Below, piece after piece: positions 51,189 to 63,100 of a stretch of DNA of 64,000 bases. Below the pieces are notes generated by a model. That model was not told the origin of the DNA and did no database searches. It saw only the letters and a program-made list of their open reading frames with translations. The stretch is from Hydractinia symbiolongicarpus. Its lineage: Eukaryota > Cnidaria > Hydrozoa > Anthoathecata > Hydractiniidae. Location: NCBI RefSeq assembly GCF_029227915.1, contig NC_079875.1:18531001-18595000 (forward strand), given 5' to 3'. The position numbers and the translations under genes were made by a program. Every line of letters starts with the position of its first letter. Position 1 is the first letter of the stretch.

Positions 51189-51314
51189 CACGTGTGCTTT
51201 CCTCCATGGATCCCCTTTGGTTATTCACGTCACCAAGTTTTCGTAATATCACGTCTGCTTTTTGAGCATCAGAAAAAGGTTCATGACAATGTTTCAAGCA
51301 GCTAATAGCTCCAT
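51189..51314 (-). CDS. Orphan internal exon-like segment, unknown protein
   Basis: A 126-bp symmetric open segment with a good acceptor (CACTTGTCTCAG) and donor (GTAATA) on the minus strand. It encodes 41 residues including CLKHCHEPFSDAQKADVILR and KLGDVNNQRGSMEE. No domain is recognised. It could be an upstream exon of a UBE2Q transcript variant, part of another gene, or a chance frame. No ATG start precedes it in frame. Confidence 0.3.
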
Positions 51315-52267
51315 CTGAGACAAGTGACAAAGTATTGCAACCATTTTAAGACTTTAGAAATAATTCCAGTGGATCTCACATTGGAAAAAAACACATTACT
51401 GAGTTAAGACGCAAATCACAAAAATAGGACGTTTTTGACAGTTTCTTTTTCGCTCTGCCCTGCGCAAATGCCCGTTTTGTTCGCAGGAATTTTCTGCAAA
51501 GTTGTCTTTAGAGATGGTTTATAGTTAAAACCATGAAGTTATGTGACGAGCGGAGTTGCCAGATCGTCGCTAGAGCTATTTGTTTAGATAATCACAGAAT
51601 TTGGTCGGTTTACGCTATGCCTTTCTTGAGAAAGAGAGGGAACAGTCACTTAATAATTTACTCATCAAAAACGATGCCATATTAGTTTTCACAACCATGA
51701 ATCACATCGCAACTGATTACATCTGTTCAAAATTCCTTTTGGGAAAAAACTGCCAGAAACATCAAAGAGGAGCTTCAAAAAACAGGTTCACACTTCCCTT
51801 GGTCAGACGTGACAACACGTTAGAGGGAAAATAAGAGCTCTAGCTGCCAAGTTGTCTACAACATAAAAAAGAGAGGTAAAGTGGCTTTTTAACAGCGTGT
51901 TACCTATTTTCTGCAGATGTCTCGCTGGAGGGAGGGAAGGAGCGGAGTTTGGATTAGATAAAAAAAACAAATCCACAATTTTTTAATCTGTCCAAGTAAA
52001 GGGTTACACAATTTAGAACCGCTTTTATAGTTTCACCTGGACACAACCGGCATTGTATCGCTACCCTCGAAATTAGCGAGGCTAACAATACAAAATATAA
52101 ATCACACCACCAAAATTTCCCTTTCAACAAAGTTCCCTTATGATGATTTTAATTCCAAAATCAATACCCCTTTAATGACTTGCTGGCTCATGTAACAATT
52201 TCACGGATATTTTTATACACAGGGCGCTAATTCGAGAAAAAGCATCCCTGAAAACTTTTTTGATAAC

Positions 52268-52545
52268 TCAACCTCGTCCCCAGGACATCTTGTATTTTTT
52301 GACATATTAGGACACGGTGTGATACGAACATGACCCTGGTACAGGCCTGTTCACGTGACTATTTTTCAACCCAGATTCTTGGTTGTAATAAGATTTCTCT
52401 TGAGAAATCAGAGCTGTGATAAATAAGCAAATCCACCGTGACGTAAAGAATAAACTAGGATTTAACAAGCGATAAAGAGTGATAAAGGGGGGGACAAGGA
52501 TTTCAGAAAGATACAAGATGCCCTGGGGATGAGATTGATGTTACC
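52268..52545. mobile_element. Foldback MITE (CCTCGTCCCCAGG family)
   Basis: Left CAACCTCGTCCCCAGGACAT then CTTGTATTTTT. Right, as reverse complement, ATCTCATCCCCAGGGCATCT then TGTATCTTT. A half or short copy lies at 53106-53181 and a relative at 38601-38727. Confidence 0.7.
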
Positions 52546-53105
52546 CGAATCTTATCATTTCGGAATGGAAATACCAAAATATTTTTTAAAACAATTTCAA
52601 GCATATGCCTTTTAAAAAGCTAGGTTCGAATTTTTTGATATGTTACTGATTTTCTTCCATTGAAGTTCTATTTTAGCTCCTTGCTACAACGGATCAATTT
52701 ACGTTCCTTTACGGCGTTTATGTTTTACTGATATTAACGCCCACACATCGCACAAAGGTAATCTATTATGGCTAGTTAATTACTGTCATCGGAAGTATTA
52801 ATATAATATTTTATTTGTTCATTCTTAAACATCGCCAAAATCTATACCAAAGATGCTATGCTATCGTCAGCAAAAATTATTGCTAACAAATCTTCACTTG
52901 AGGCATAATTGTTAATTGTCATGTAACAGACATCCTTCGTAACAATTTCTATGACTCAAAACCCAACACAAGGCAAGTGAAGAGAGTAGGGTTTTCCCTC
53001 TCTGCTCCCGACACTTCGCTAGCTTCACAATGGGGTTTAGGGTTTTGAAGATTTACGGTCAGAATTTAAAAAAAAATTAATACAGTAAAAAACATACTTA
53101 GTGGA

Positions 53106-53181
53106 TAACAACCTCGCCTGTTGCGTCTTTATCGCCGTCCCGGAGGTCAGAAAAGATACAAGATGCCCTGGGGACAAGGTT
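53106..53181. mobile_element. Short relative of the CCTCGTCCCCAGG MITE
   Basis: Left AACAACCTCGCC and right ACAAGATGCCCTGGGGACAA then GGTTGGTT, inverted with respect to each other. Confidence 0.5.
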
Positions 53182-53264
53182 GGTTGGATAACGCACTACA
53201 AAAATAGTATTACCACTTGTGGGCTTTAAAGTTTTCTGGTAATAACTGATGAATACACATAAAA

Positions 53265-53780
53265 ATCTCTATAGGGGACACTATCGGGATCTGATAAAAG
53301 TGTCCGCTATAGTGAGATGTTCGCTACAGAGAGGTTTGTCCTAAGTATAAAAACCTGCTCTGAGGTATTAGGGCCTAAAAAATCGATATCAAACTGTGCC
53401 AACAGTCTAGGTTTTGGAGCAGAAGATGCCTAAGGACAGAATTTTCATTTAACAAAGTAAAACAGATTTAGATTTCACAAAAACTTCTAGATTCTGCTTT
53501 ATCTAGCGCAGACAATTTAATATTTTGAAAGGTAATGTTTTAAGGTAAAAAAACGAACAGACTGCTTACAAAAATTTTTTATAAACTGTAAACTGTATAA
53601 ACCGGGAGACCCATTGTGTTTCGCTATAGAGACGTCAGTTTGGGCGGTGAAGTAAATTGTTCGTACGCTACAGACTCTGCTACATAGAGGTTTTGTTATG
53701 AGAGTTTGACCGTCATTTTATCCGTCCCTAAAAATAATGTCTGTTGTAGAGAGGTGCCACTATAAAGGTGCCACTATAAT
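53265..53780. repeat. Degenerate GTCCGCTATAGAGAGGT-type inverted arrays
   Basis: Repeats such as GTGTCCGCTATAGTGAGATG, TTCGCTACAGAGAGG, TTCGCTATAGAGACG and GGTGCCACTATAAAGGTGCC. They correspond to the reverse complement of the 38925-39030 array, so both are probably ends of one mariner-like MITE family. Confidence 0.5.
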
Positions 53781-53816
53781 TTTAAGTACAATAAAAGCAT
53801 TGTACTTAAAATTATA
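53775..53816. repeat. Perfect 18-bp inverted repeat with 6-nt loop
   Basis: Arm TATAATTTTAAGTACAAT, loop AAAAGC, exact complementary arm. Confidence 0.9.
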
Positions 53817-53902
53817 AATATATATATACCATATTTAGGTTATCTAAACTAGATATTAAAAAAAATTAAGTTTTTTTATGTATGTATGTATATATTTTGT
53901 CA

Positions 53903-54113
<211 letters not shown>

Positions 54114-54604
54114 TGTACATGTTTGTTCGCGTTTACAATCAAATAATGACTGGAACAAGTAGAAGACATATTTTGTTTTATCATCAAGCCCCATCTAGTT
54201 GAGGTTAAAGAGAGGAGACAATTACAATTAGCGTAAAAAAAAATATTTCAAAAGTAAAAAAGTATTTATTTGTTAAGCTTTTCGTACACTAAGTACATTC
54301 AAACTAACTAAATACATTTTTATTTTTCCTAAAAGCTATAGTCGATCTTTTTCTGTCTCAGCGTCTTAAAAGTTGATGTATCAATTCTAAAAGGAAAATG
54401 GTTCAGTTTATTTTTTACAATATTGTATATTTTATTGGTTCTAAATAAAATGGTTGTCTTTTTTCTTTGTAAGTTATTTGCTTGGTTTAAAGTAAAAAAA
54501 AAAATTCTTTAACTTCCCACTCAGAATCAGTTCCGTTAACGGTTTCTCCCACCAATTTACCGCTAAATTTTGCTACCATATTCAAATTCTTCTACCGTGT
54601 TATA

Positions 54605-54679
54605 TTAAGCCTGTAGAAGACAGCCATTGGCAACCTTTTCGATTTTGTAATAACTTCGCCCACAGTCGTGAACCTCCAC
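54605..54679 (-). CDS. Possible orphan terminal exon
   Basis: A strong pyrimidine tract and acceptor (TTTCTATTTTGCGCTAAAACAG is spread over 54680-54701) precede 24 codons (VEVHDCGRSYYKIEKVANGC and a few more) ending in TAA. It looks like a last coding exon of a minus-strand gene whose other exons I could not identify. Chance is possible. Confidence 0.25.
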   Translation of the reverse strand: MEVHDCGRSYYKIEKVANGCLLQA

Positions 54680-55050
54680 CTGTTTTAGCGCAAAATAGAA
54701 AAAAGGAAATAAAGATATTAGAGAAATGTTTAGCATGGCAAATAAAAAAAAGAGACAAAATTTGTAATAGAATGATAGACTGAGAAATGGAAAAATTGTA
54801 TACGTATTAATATTATCCATCTATTTTTTTTTATTTTTTTTGACAACAACGAATTACAGGAAGGGCATTAAATTTGCTTGGAAAAAAATATTCTTTCGCT
54901 TTTTTTAAATTTGCTATGATTTCGCGTAAAAAAAAATTTGCGTTTTGCTGTTTTGAAATTTTTAAAGGCAAAAACCCGAACTTTCTGCCCACGAAAGTTT
55001 CTGATATTGCAAGTGCGAGTTAGTTGAGAATATAATGGTGAACAACAACG

Positions 55051-55533
55051 TTGGTATTGTTGTGTGTACTTGGTTTGTAATGTTGTGTGTACTTGGTTTG
55101 TATTGTTGCGTGTACTTGGTTTGTATTGTTGCGTGTACTTGGTTTGTATTGTTGTGTGTACTTGCTTTGTATTGTTGCGTGTAGTTGGTTTGTAGTGTTG
55201 CGTGTACTTGGTTTGTATTGTTGTGTGTACTTGGTTTGTATTGTTGTGTGTACTTGGTTTGAATGTTGTGTGTACTTGGTTTGTATTGTTGCGTGTACTT
55301 GGTTTGTATTGTTGTGTGTACTTGGTTTGTATTGTTGTGTGTACTTGGTTTGTATTGTTGCGTGTACTTGGTTTGTATTGTTGTGTGTACTTGGTTTGTA
55401 TTGTTGTGTGTACTTGGTTTGTATTGTTGTGTGTACTTGGTTTGTATTGTTGTGTGTACTTGGTTTGTATTGTTGTGTGTACATGGTTTGTATTGTTATG
55501 TGTACATGGTTTGTATTGTTATGTGTACATGGT
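55051..55533. repeat. 23-bp minisatellite, about 21 copies
   Basis: Unit TACTTGGTTTGTATTG + TTGTGTG with CGTG/TGTG and ACATGG variants, plus one shortened unit near 55262. Because 23 is not a multiple of 3 and the unit lacks stops, long frames are open on both strands (for example 55020-55562 minus). These are not genes. Confidence 0.95.
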
Positions 55534-57345
55534 TTATTTTTGAAGAGTTGAGAAGCCAGCATTATAAATCTAAAAAAATGTCACCTTTGTTGTCATCAGC
55601 AAATATAAATTACAATAATCATATTTGTGCTTTTTGCGGTCGGTAAATAAAAACAAAACAAAACATTAATTCCACTTGCTATTAAAAACAAGAGGTTATA
55701 TTAAACATCGCGTTAACTTCACTGCTTTACTAGAGAAATATTTTTAGCACGTTTTGCTTTCAAAAACATGACGGAGAAAAAAACATTTTTGCGCTGCGTA
55801 AAACAACAAAAGCAGATAGTGTTTGTCGAATCAATTTAGCGGGAAAAAGTTTTTACTGCTGGTCGAAATGAAATATATTTTGTCATTGTTTATTTGTATA
55901 TTCTAATCATAATATTAACATTTTATACTTATATGAAGATCATAGATACAGACAAAAGTTTAATAAACGATTGCTGGTTTGTTTAGTTTGGACTAGCTGT
56001 TATGATTTTTGTCTTATAGCAGCGAAATTCTCATCTTCTAAATGAAATATTTTGTGAGATAAACTTTCACGTTTTAGGATTGACTTTTTAAGCAGACACT
56101 TTCTTCCCTTAGAGTATTTTCAACCAAATTGGTTAAAAATTGTAAACATTAGTTCAAGCATGTTTGTTGGCGATGAACTTTCCTTTTTTTATAAATTGCT
56201 ACTGGGTGTCAAAATGCTATTACGTAAGGTGGGTCCGGAAATTGTTTGTAAACAACTTTATTTTGGTTTACAAAGTAACAGCCGCGTTCCCAATTATTCA
56301 TATTGTTAGAGAAACTGAAAAAGTGTGGTAAAAATTAAACGGGTATATTGACCCGGTTTGATGTTGTTCTGTGAAATACAAGGCACGATATTCGTTAAAT
56401 ATTCACCATTCTTCTTGTCTTTTCTTTAGGTTCTGTCAAATATAAAAAAACTAAAACGCCCCGGGAAGTAGATTCTTTTCTATAATTTCTTTATCATACG
56501 TCAACGCTTGTTCACTTACGTAGAAACCGGTTGATAAAAATACCGACAGCTTTGATGTCACTGTAACAGACGTCACTCTGACGTCTCTTTGTTTGTACTG
56601 TAGTCATGGCTTGCTAAGAAAGAAAAATATAACTTGTTGGTTTATATCAAGCGATTTGTTTTCTCAATAAAAAGGCAAAACACGTTGAGGAGGTTGTGCA
56701 AAGGACTAAAGAAAGTGGAAGACACAGATATGTAGTGGTTGTGTTGTATTTGTAGTTCTTATTATTTATTATTATGTATTACGAAATAAGTTTTGCGATA
56801 ATAAGGTTGAGCAGAGCTGATAAATTTTCAAATGTGCATGACACCACAATACAGTTAATATTTCACCTTAAAGGGTGATAAAAACGCTAACATGTATAAT
56901 GTTTTTCAGATGGCTAATGATATGCCAAGGATTGAAGATGCTGTTAAGTTATAGTGTTTTTGAAATTTTTGTTGCTATTGCGGTGCGTTGTTACAAAATG
57001 TAAATTCATGTAAAATTATTTTTTCAGTTTTTTTAAAATACTATATCTACAGACTTATCGAATCTTATTTCGTGAAATCGTGAAAGTCACTTTTGCGCAG
57101 ACTTCTTGGACGTATTTGACACTAGTTTAAAATGCCTTTCGAAAGCTTTCCTAACGTTTCTTTGCTTCCCCGTTTGAAAAGAAGGTTACCATGTTATTTT
57201 TTTCAACCTACAAACGGAACCTATCAAAGAATTTCCAATAACAACAGGCTATGATGTGAATGGACTTTAATCTCGTAGCACTCGTAGAAAGTGCTGGATT
57301 TGGCGCTGATCATGACGTTTCGTCTACAGCCCTGCTGATAAACAT
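55534..57345. other. Intergenic stretch, nothing recognised
   Basis: No supported gene. Includes TGACGTCA-like words (ACGTCACTCTGACGTC near 56570) that could be CRE-type sites, with no gene to attach them to. Confidence 0.4.
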
Positions 57346-57732
57346 CTACCTCCATTCTGCAGCAAAACGGGACATATAGAGAAAAGTGGAAATTGTTCGC
57401 AGCGCAATATTCCTACAAGATATTTTCAGCACCAACAACATAGCACTCTGTTTATCACACATAACTTCGGTGTTTAGGTGACGGAGTCTGCCGTAACACA
57501 AAAATCCGACACGGCAACAAAACAACCAGTTGGTATAGTTAGCATATCTTAATTCCCCAAATTTTTTACTTCTGTACAGAATCGTGTTCCCAAAGTAAAT
57601 AATAGATAATCCGAAGGTTTGTTTAAGAGGCGGCACACGGTATAAGCATATAATATGCTGTGCGTCAAACGGTTGCGCATAGCTTTTACTGCACTCTTCG
57701 GAGATTAATGCGAACAGCCAAAAGGGAAGCAT
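57346..57732 (-). CDS. Hypothetical secreted Cys-rich ORF
   Basis: 128 codons from an ATG with a plausible signal peptide (MLPFWLFALISEECSKSYA), then Cys-containing text (LFCCRVGFLCYGRLRHLN, EVMCDKQSAML, ISCRNIALRT). It is less AT-rich than its surroundings. I recognise no domain. It may be a single-exon gene, a piece of a larger one, or a chance frame. Confidence 0.25.
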   Translation of the reverse strand: MLPFWLFALISEECSKSYAQPFDAQHIICLYRVPPLKQTFGLSIIYFGNTILYRSKKFGELRYANYTNWLFCCRVGFLCYGRLRHLNTEVMCDKQSAMLLVLKISCRNIALRTISTFLYMSRFAAEWR

Positions 57733-59484
57733 GAAATAGAGATGTGTGGGACGAATGAACTGTCATTTTTCCACGGACTTACAACTAGTTCAGCCAAGAT
57801 ATCAAATCCTAAAATTTATTTAATCCTGTGTTTAAAACGAGTTTGAAGTTCAAATTTCTAAAATTATTCTCCTTGATGATAAATTCAAGGTTTAAGGATA
57901 CTGTTATGGTTCAGACACATATTCATTATATTCATTTTTTTATTAGAAGTTCTTTTTTTACAAAGTTATTTATTGAATATAAAAGCAAATTAAGCTGTCT
58001 ATAAGATAATAAAAGTATAAAATTATTTTTTTCCAGATAGCCATAAATCTACATTTTTATTTTTCACTAAAACGTCTGAATCTTACTTTTTCACTCCTGG
58101 ATAAAGAATCGCAGAGAAACGTCGCATATTCTTAGCCCAGAGTAGCGGTATGAACATATTATTATATAGTTGACAATAAAGCAGAGGATTAGTGTTACAA
58201 AGGAGAGTCGGTTGGTGAGAGTTTCACAACTTTGCTTTCTTCTGTACTGTAAAATTAAACAATTTGAAAATGTTTTGTATTATCGCTGATGTTAATTTTA
58301 GTGGAAAAAACCTACGTACTTATATATTTCAAAGAAATACTGTTTCTAATGTAAGGTGGGGCAACTTATTAAGAATAATGATTTTAAAACATTGCGTGGT
58401 TTCTGACAAGCGGAAGTATTACCGTATATTGATATGATGAGAACCATGCAAGCTGTTATTCGGTTTTGAGTAAGCGAAGCAACTTTTGGACCGTTTTATT
58501 GTTAGAAACAGGAAGCTTGCAAGAAAAGAAGAACGCAGTGCAAATTTAGGTTTTGCAATAAACAAATCTCTTCCTGAATATCCCTCATCAGACAAAAAAA
58601 TTATTTTGCACTTGCTTTAGATAACTTTCCCAACTTAGCGTAAAACCAGAAGACGTCGGCTGGTTGTTCGTAAAAAGTGAACTGCAAACATGCTGTGAAA
58701 GCAATGCTGAAAATAGAAGATATCCATCCCCCTCTTCATGTATCCTTGACTTCGTTTCCCACGAAACATAAAAATTCACAACTCATAATGCGTCATTACT
58801 TTATGCAACGTTAATCTGAGCTAGAACGTGGTATAAAGTTCAGGCGAATGTTTTTTTTATGGGCTCAGAGGAGGTCCTCTAAATATTATGCATCTGTAGA
58901 GTTCCGAACGACAAGTCGATCCAGGATGTGGTTTGTTTAAAGACTCATAATGTAAATAAAACGCCCTTCCGTCGTAACTATAAATATCATGCAAGTCGCA
59001 AGCACATAAAAGTAAATACTTGTTAAATGGTTATCTTTCAAATTGGTTTCACATTTATCCTGTAGAGAGTCAGCAAAAATTCTTTACAAGAATCTTTGCT
59101 TCTGAGTTATCTATTTTTTGCTGACAGAAACTGGTTTAAATATCATGAAAAAATGTTGCATGTTTGGTCAGTATCAATCTCTGACTCCAAGAAATAGTGG
59201 AAACATTTCTGTCGCATCCGAAATTACCGAGGAAGCGTCCAATGACCAAATATGCGTCTATTCCAGATAAGCACCCAGCGTTTTGAAATTGGGCAGTCCG
59301 GACAAGCGCTCCGCAAGTTAAATAAGGTGCTTCATTGAAAAAAGTGTTAAGCAAAAACCTATAAAGGAACTTTACAATGGTATGGCATGTGATTCTCAAA
59401 TCAAAAGGCGATGTTGAAGGTGAGAAGGAAGAAAAGGCCAGATATCCTGGACTAACTAATAAATGACCTTTGTATTGCGTCTTT
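57733..59484. other. Intergenic stretch with two short minus frames
   Basis: Frames at 58588-58779 and 59136-59399 (minus) have some Cys and Gly but no domain, and no splice pattern links them convincingly to 57346-57732. I do not call genes here. Confidence 0.4.
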
Positions 59485-59763
59485 TTATTATTATTATTAT
59501 TATTGTTATTGTTATTGCGTCTTTTTATTATTATTATTATTGTTATTGTTATTATTATTGTTATTGTTATTGTTATTGTTATTGTTATTGTTATTGTTAT
59601 TTTTATTGTTGTTGTTATTGTTGTTGTTATTGTTATTGTTATTGTTATTGTTATTGTTATTGTTATTGTTATTGTTATTGTTATTGTTATTGTTATTGTT
59701 ATTGTTATTGTTATTGTTATTGTTATTGTTATTGTTATTGTTATTGTTATTGTTATTGTTATT
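59485..59763 (+). repeat. (TTATTG)n / (TTA)n microsatellite
   Basis: Two (TTA)n heads each preceded by GCGTCTTTTTATTATT (about 59478 and 59518), then about 30 TTATTG hexamers. Open in all three plus frames, producing poly-Leu, Val-Ile and Cys-Tyr artefacts. Confidence 0.97.
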
Positions 59764-60127
59764 ACTTTGTTATTTATCGGTTTTTGTTACTTTAATTTTA
59801 TTATTTATTTTAAAAATTGTAATAAGCGCCAAGTAATTAAATAAACGCCCAGCGTAATAACTCAGAAATTAAAGTGGACGTCAGAACGGTTTTGGTAATT
59901 TACATCTGATCATTTATTCATGCTCTGCATCAGGTTAGTTTCCCTATCCACCATGTTATGATTCCTTCAACTACACATGATCTTGATCGCTCTAAAAAAT
60001 TATATCAGGACCCGGTTAGTGATAATCTTTATCAAATCGTCTTTGAAATATTGAAATATGCATTGCAATTTAAAGGTGCTCTGCTAACAAAATTGAACAT
60101 TAATGACCATTCTTTATGATTACAGCT

Positions 60128-63100
60128 ATGAAAAATATATTAAGTTTATTAACATGTTTGGCGCTTTATTGCGTCACAGAAGCATCAGATGTGCTTTTAG
60201 CAGACCTAAAAATGGAAACGGACCAGAAAAAGAGAGAAAATGAGGCTGTAGCGTTTGACCAAATAGCTGACGTTAATTCTGAAACTGCAAACTTGATGCG
60301 TAAGTATCACCTTCTCCTTAAAAAATATTGTTCTTAACATGAATGTATGGAAAATAAATATATTTAAATGTTCGCATTGTGTTGAAATTATTCAGTTCGA
60401 ATTTTTTTAGGAAATTAGTAAAACTTGTCACAGTTAAAAAGACACAACGACGGCAATTATTCTGGTGTTATGAGTATTTTTTCTGTGGCGTTATCAAAAA
60501 TTTGAAAGTTATCTAAAATACTTACTTATGCTGAAAATCCATTTATTTTTTGATTTTCTATTAAGTTTTTATTAACAGATAAAACTCAATGAATATTTCG
60601 TTGAATAAATTTTCTTATGAAAACCAGTAGTTAGGTTGACAACGTGTTATAACTGCCAAACAACCATCTCGATGTTTTTAATTACAACCGCAACTGTTGT
60701 GAATCGCAAGAGTTATTTAGGGAACAGTAGATAAGCTACCCCTCCTTTTTACTAGCGCCAAACTTTGACCGAAACAGTGATGGATTATTCGAGTACGACA
60801 TCCTTCTTCATGGGGAAAGTCATACTAAAGTGTTTGGTCATGATCCAAACCGCCAGTACGGTGCATCAGCTAATCTCAATCGATTATGGCCAGAAGGAAA
60901 AGTTTACTACATCTACGATAGTAGTTTAAGTAAGTACTGTTTGATAGAATCTAATTTGAATGTTAACCAGGTAACCAGGTTTTGTTACTGCCAACAACAA
61001 AATTAGTTAAATTCTTCTTCAGCATAAATAGCTAAAAGATTATAATTAACCTTTTTTTCTGCAACAATAGAAGATCAATTTTTTTCACCATTTCATTCGG
61101 CCGTCCATATTATGTGAGTTACCTGTGTTTCTTTCATCAGCAAAACATTTGCAAGTAACATCACCGGGCTTTTTTTAACCCTACCGGGCTTTTTTTATTT
61201 ATGCACAATTTAACATTAAAAAATAAACTTATTGACGTCCTCACTCTTTTGCTAACATTCTCAGATTATGTCCGTCAAAAATATTTTCAAGATTTTGTTG
61301 CACATTTTGTCCATGTTTTAAGCGCACTTAACAACACAACACAACACATTTGCTGGGTAAAGAGAAACGCCCATAAAAAGATGCACCCATAAAAAGATAC
61401 ACCCAAAAAAGAAACGCTCATAAAGAAACGCCCATAAAAAAAAACGTCCATAAAAAGATACACCCAAAAAAGAAACGCCCATAAAAAAAACGCCCATAAA
61501 CAGAAAGACTCATAAAAAAATACGTTTTCACTTTTATTGTTACTTTTCTTCAGGTACAAGAGCTATTACAGCTATTGGAGATGCGATGAAACTTTACCAT
61601 GAAAAAACTTGCATTAAATTCATCAAAAGGACAACAGAGGACCACTACATTGAATTTCATAAAGGAAGTGGGTGTGTACTTAATAAGTAGCGACTATCTG
61701 TTCAACTATTTTTTGGACAATATACTCCAAAGTCAACTTTGCATCACTCTGCCCATGTTATTGATTTGTATTAATTATAACAAAGAGTTGTGCAGAGGAT
61801 GCAATCTAAAAGGTTAACAAATATTTCTTGTATAAAATATACTTTGTATGAAAAAGAAGATTCTTCTGTTTTTAGATGTTGGTCTATGATTGGACGAGTC
61901 GGTGGCAAGCAACAAATTTCTATCGGTTATGGTTGTGAGCATGTTGGCGTCGTGGCGCATGAAATGATGCATGCTATTGGTATGTATCTCTAGCGTTGAC
62001 AAATAAGATCTGTCTATTCGTTGAGCAAGGCATATAATTTTTTTTACCATTTCAGGATTCTGGCATGAACAATCGAGACCAGATCGAGATAATTACGTCA
62101 CAATTTTATTTAACAACGTAAAGGATGGTATGAAAAATTCTTACTCGTGTCAAATTGATACCTCATACATTGTATTGGTACAGTAGTCTTCTAATTAATC
62201 TTTTGAAAGTTGATATTTTTAAGCTTATTTTGGATAAATTGATGTCTTTTTTAGTTTTTTGGGGGTGGTGAGATTGTTTCAACAAAAAAAAGATAACCAT
62301 ATTAGGGTGAAATGTGGAGGATATGGACTTGAAATCCTGGTTCAGTATTGACTTTATGGTCAAACAAAAGCCATGTGGGAAAAAGCTAGAAAAAGCAGAA
62401 AATTACCTAAATTGTACTATTTCGAATTGTTTAAAACGACAAACAAAAATCCAAGTAAAACCTCGATAATTCCCTACAGAAAACAATTTAATGATCAGCT
62501 GTAAATGTCTGAAGCTATCTGTTAATTTAGAAAAAAAAGGTTCAAAAATACTCATTTCGTGTATAAAAATGTTTCCGTTAGTTGGACTGTCCACTTTATA
62601 AAAAACGTAATAAAATCTGTCCTTTTATCTGAAGTGTCCGCTGTCTGGATTTTTATGTTAATTAGATAGACGACTTTTGCAAATGAAGTTGTCTCATGAT
62701 AATTTTCATTCTATCGCGAAATGCACATAAACTTTATCGTCGTGAAACTTTCTTAATGTGTTTTTCAGACAGCGTATTTCTTTAGGAATGGACGATCAGT
62801 TCAAAAAATACAGTACCGAAATTGATTCTAAAGGGTCTCCGTATGATTATGGATCAGTGATGCATTATGGAGAAACAGCGTTCTCGAAAGATCGAAACAG
62901 TATGTTCTTGATTCTTTCCTTGATTGTTAATTGTGCAAATATTAAAATTTTAGCTGAATATTATAATTTGTCTTTTGTTTACATTAAATTTGTCTGCGAA
63001 TGAGTTCATGCGAAACAATGTAAAATGCGAAGATTTTAAAAAGTTACTTCAGCATGTCAATCTTTTTTTTTCAGCATTGAAAACGATCATAGTAAAAAAC

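Noticed and set aside
55020-55646. Long frames on both strands with 23-bp periodicity; also considered as a CRISPR-like array
   Set aside because: The units are contiguous with no spacers. It is a minisatellite in a eukaryotic genome.
55558-57300. CRE-like TGACGTCA words near 56570 as a promoter
   Set aside because: No adjacent gene start could be identified.
59463-59844. Open frames in three plus frames (poly-Leu, Val-Ile, Cys-Tyr)
   Set aside because: Translation of the (TTATTG)n repeat.
62758-62785. Earlier acceptor (TTTTTCAG at 62768) for astacin exon 6
   Set aside because: Using it creates an in-frame TAG. The acceptor at 62785 restores the family alignment (KDG-MDDQF).
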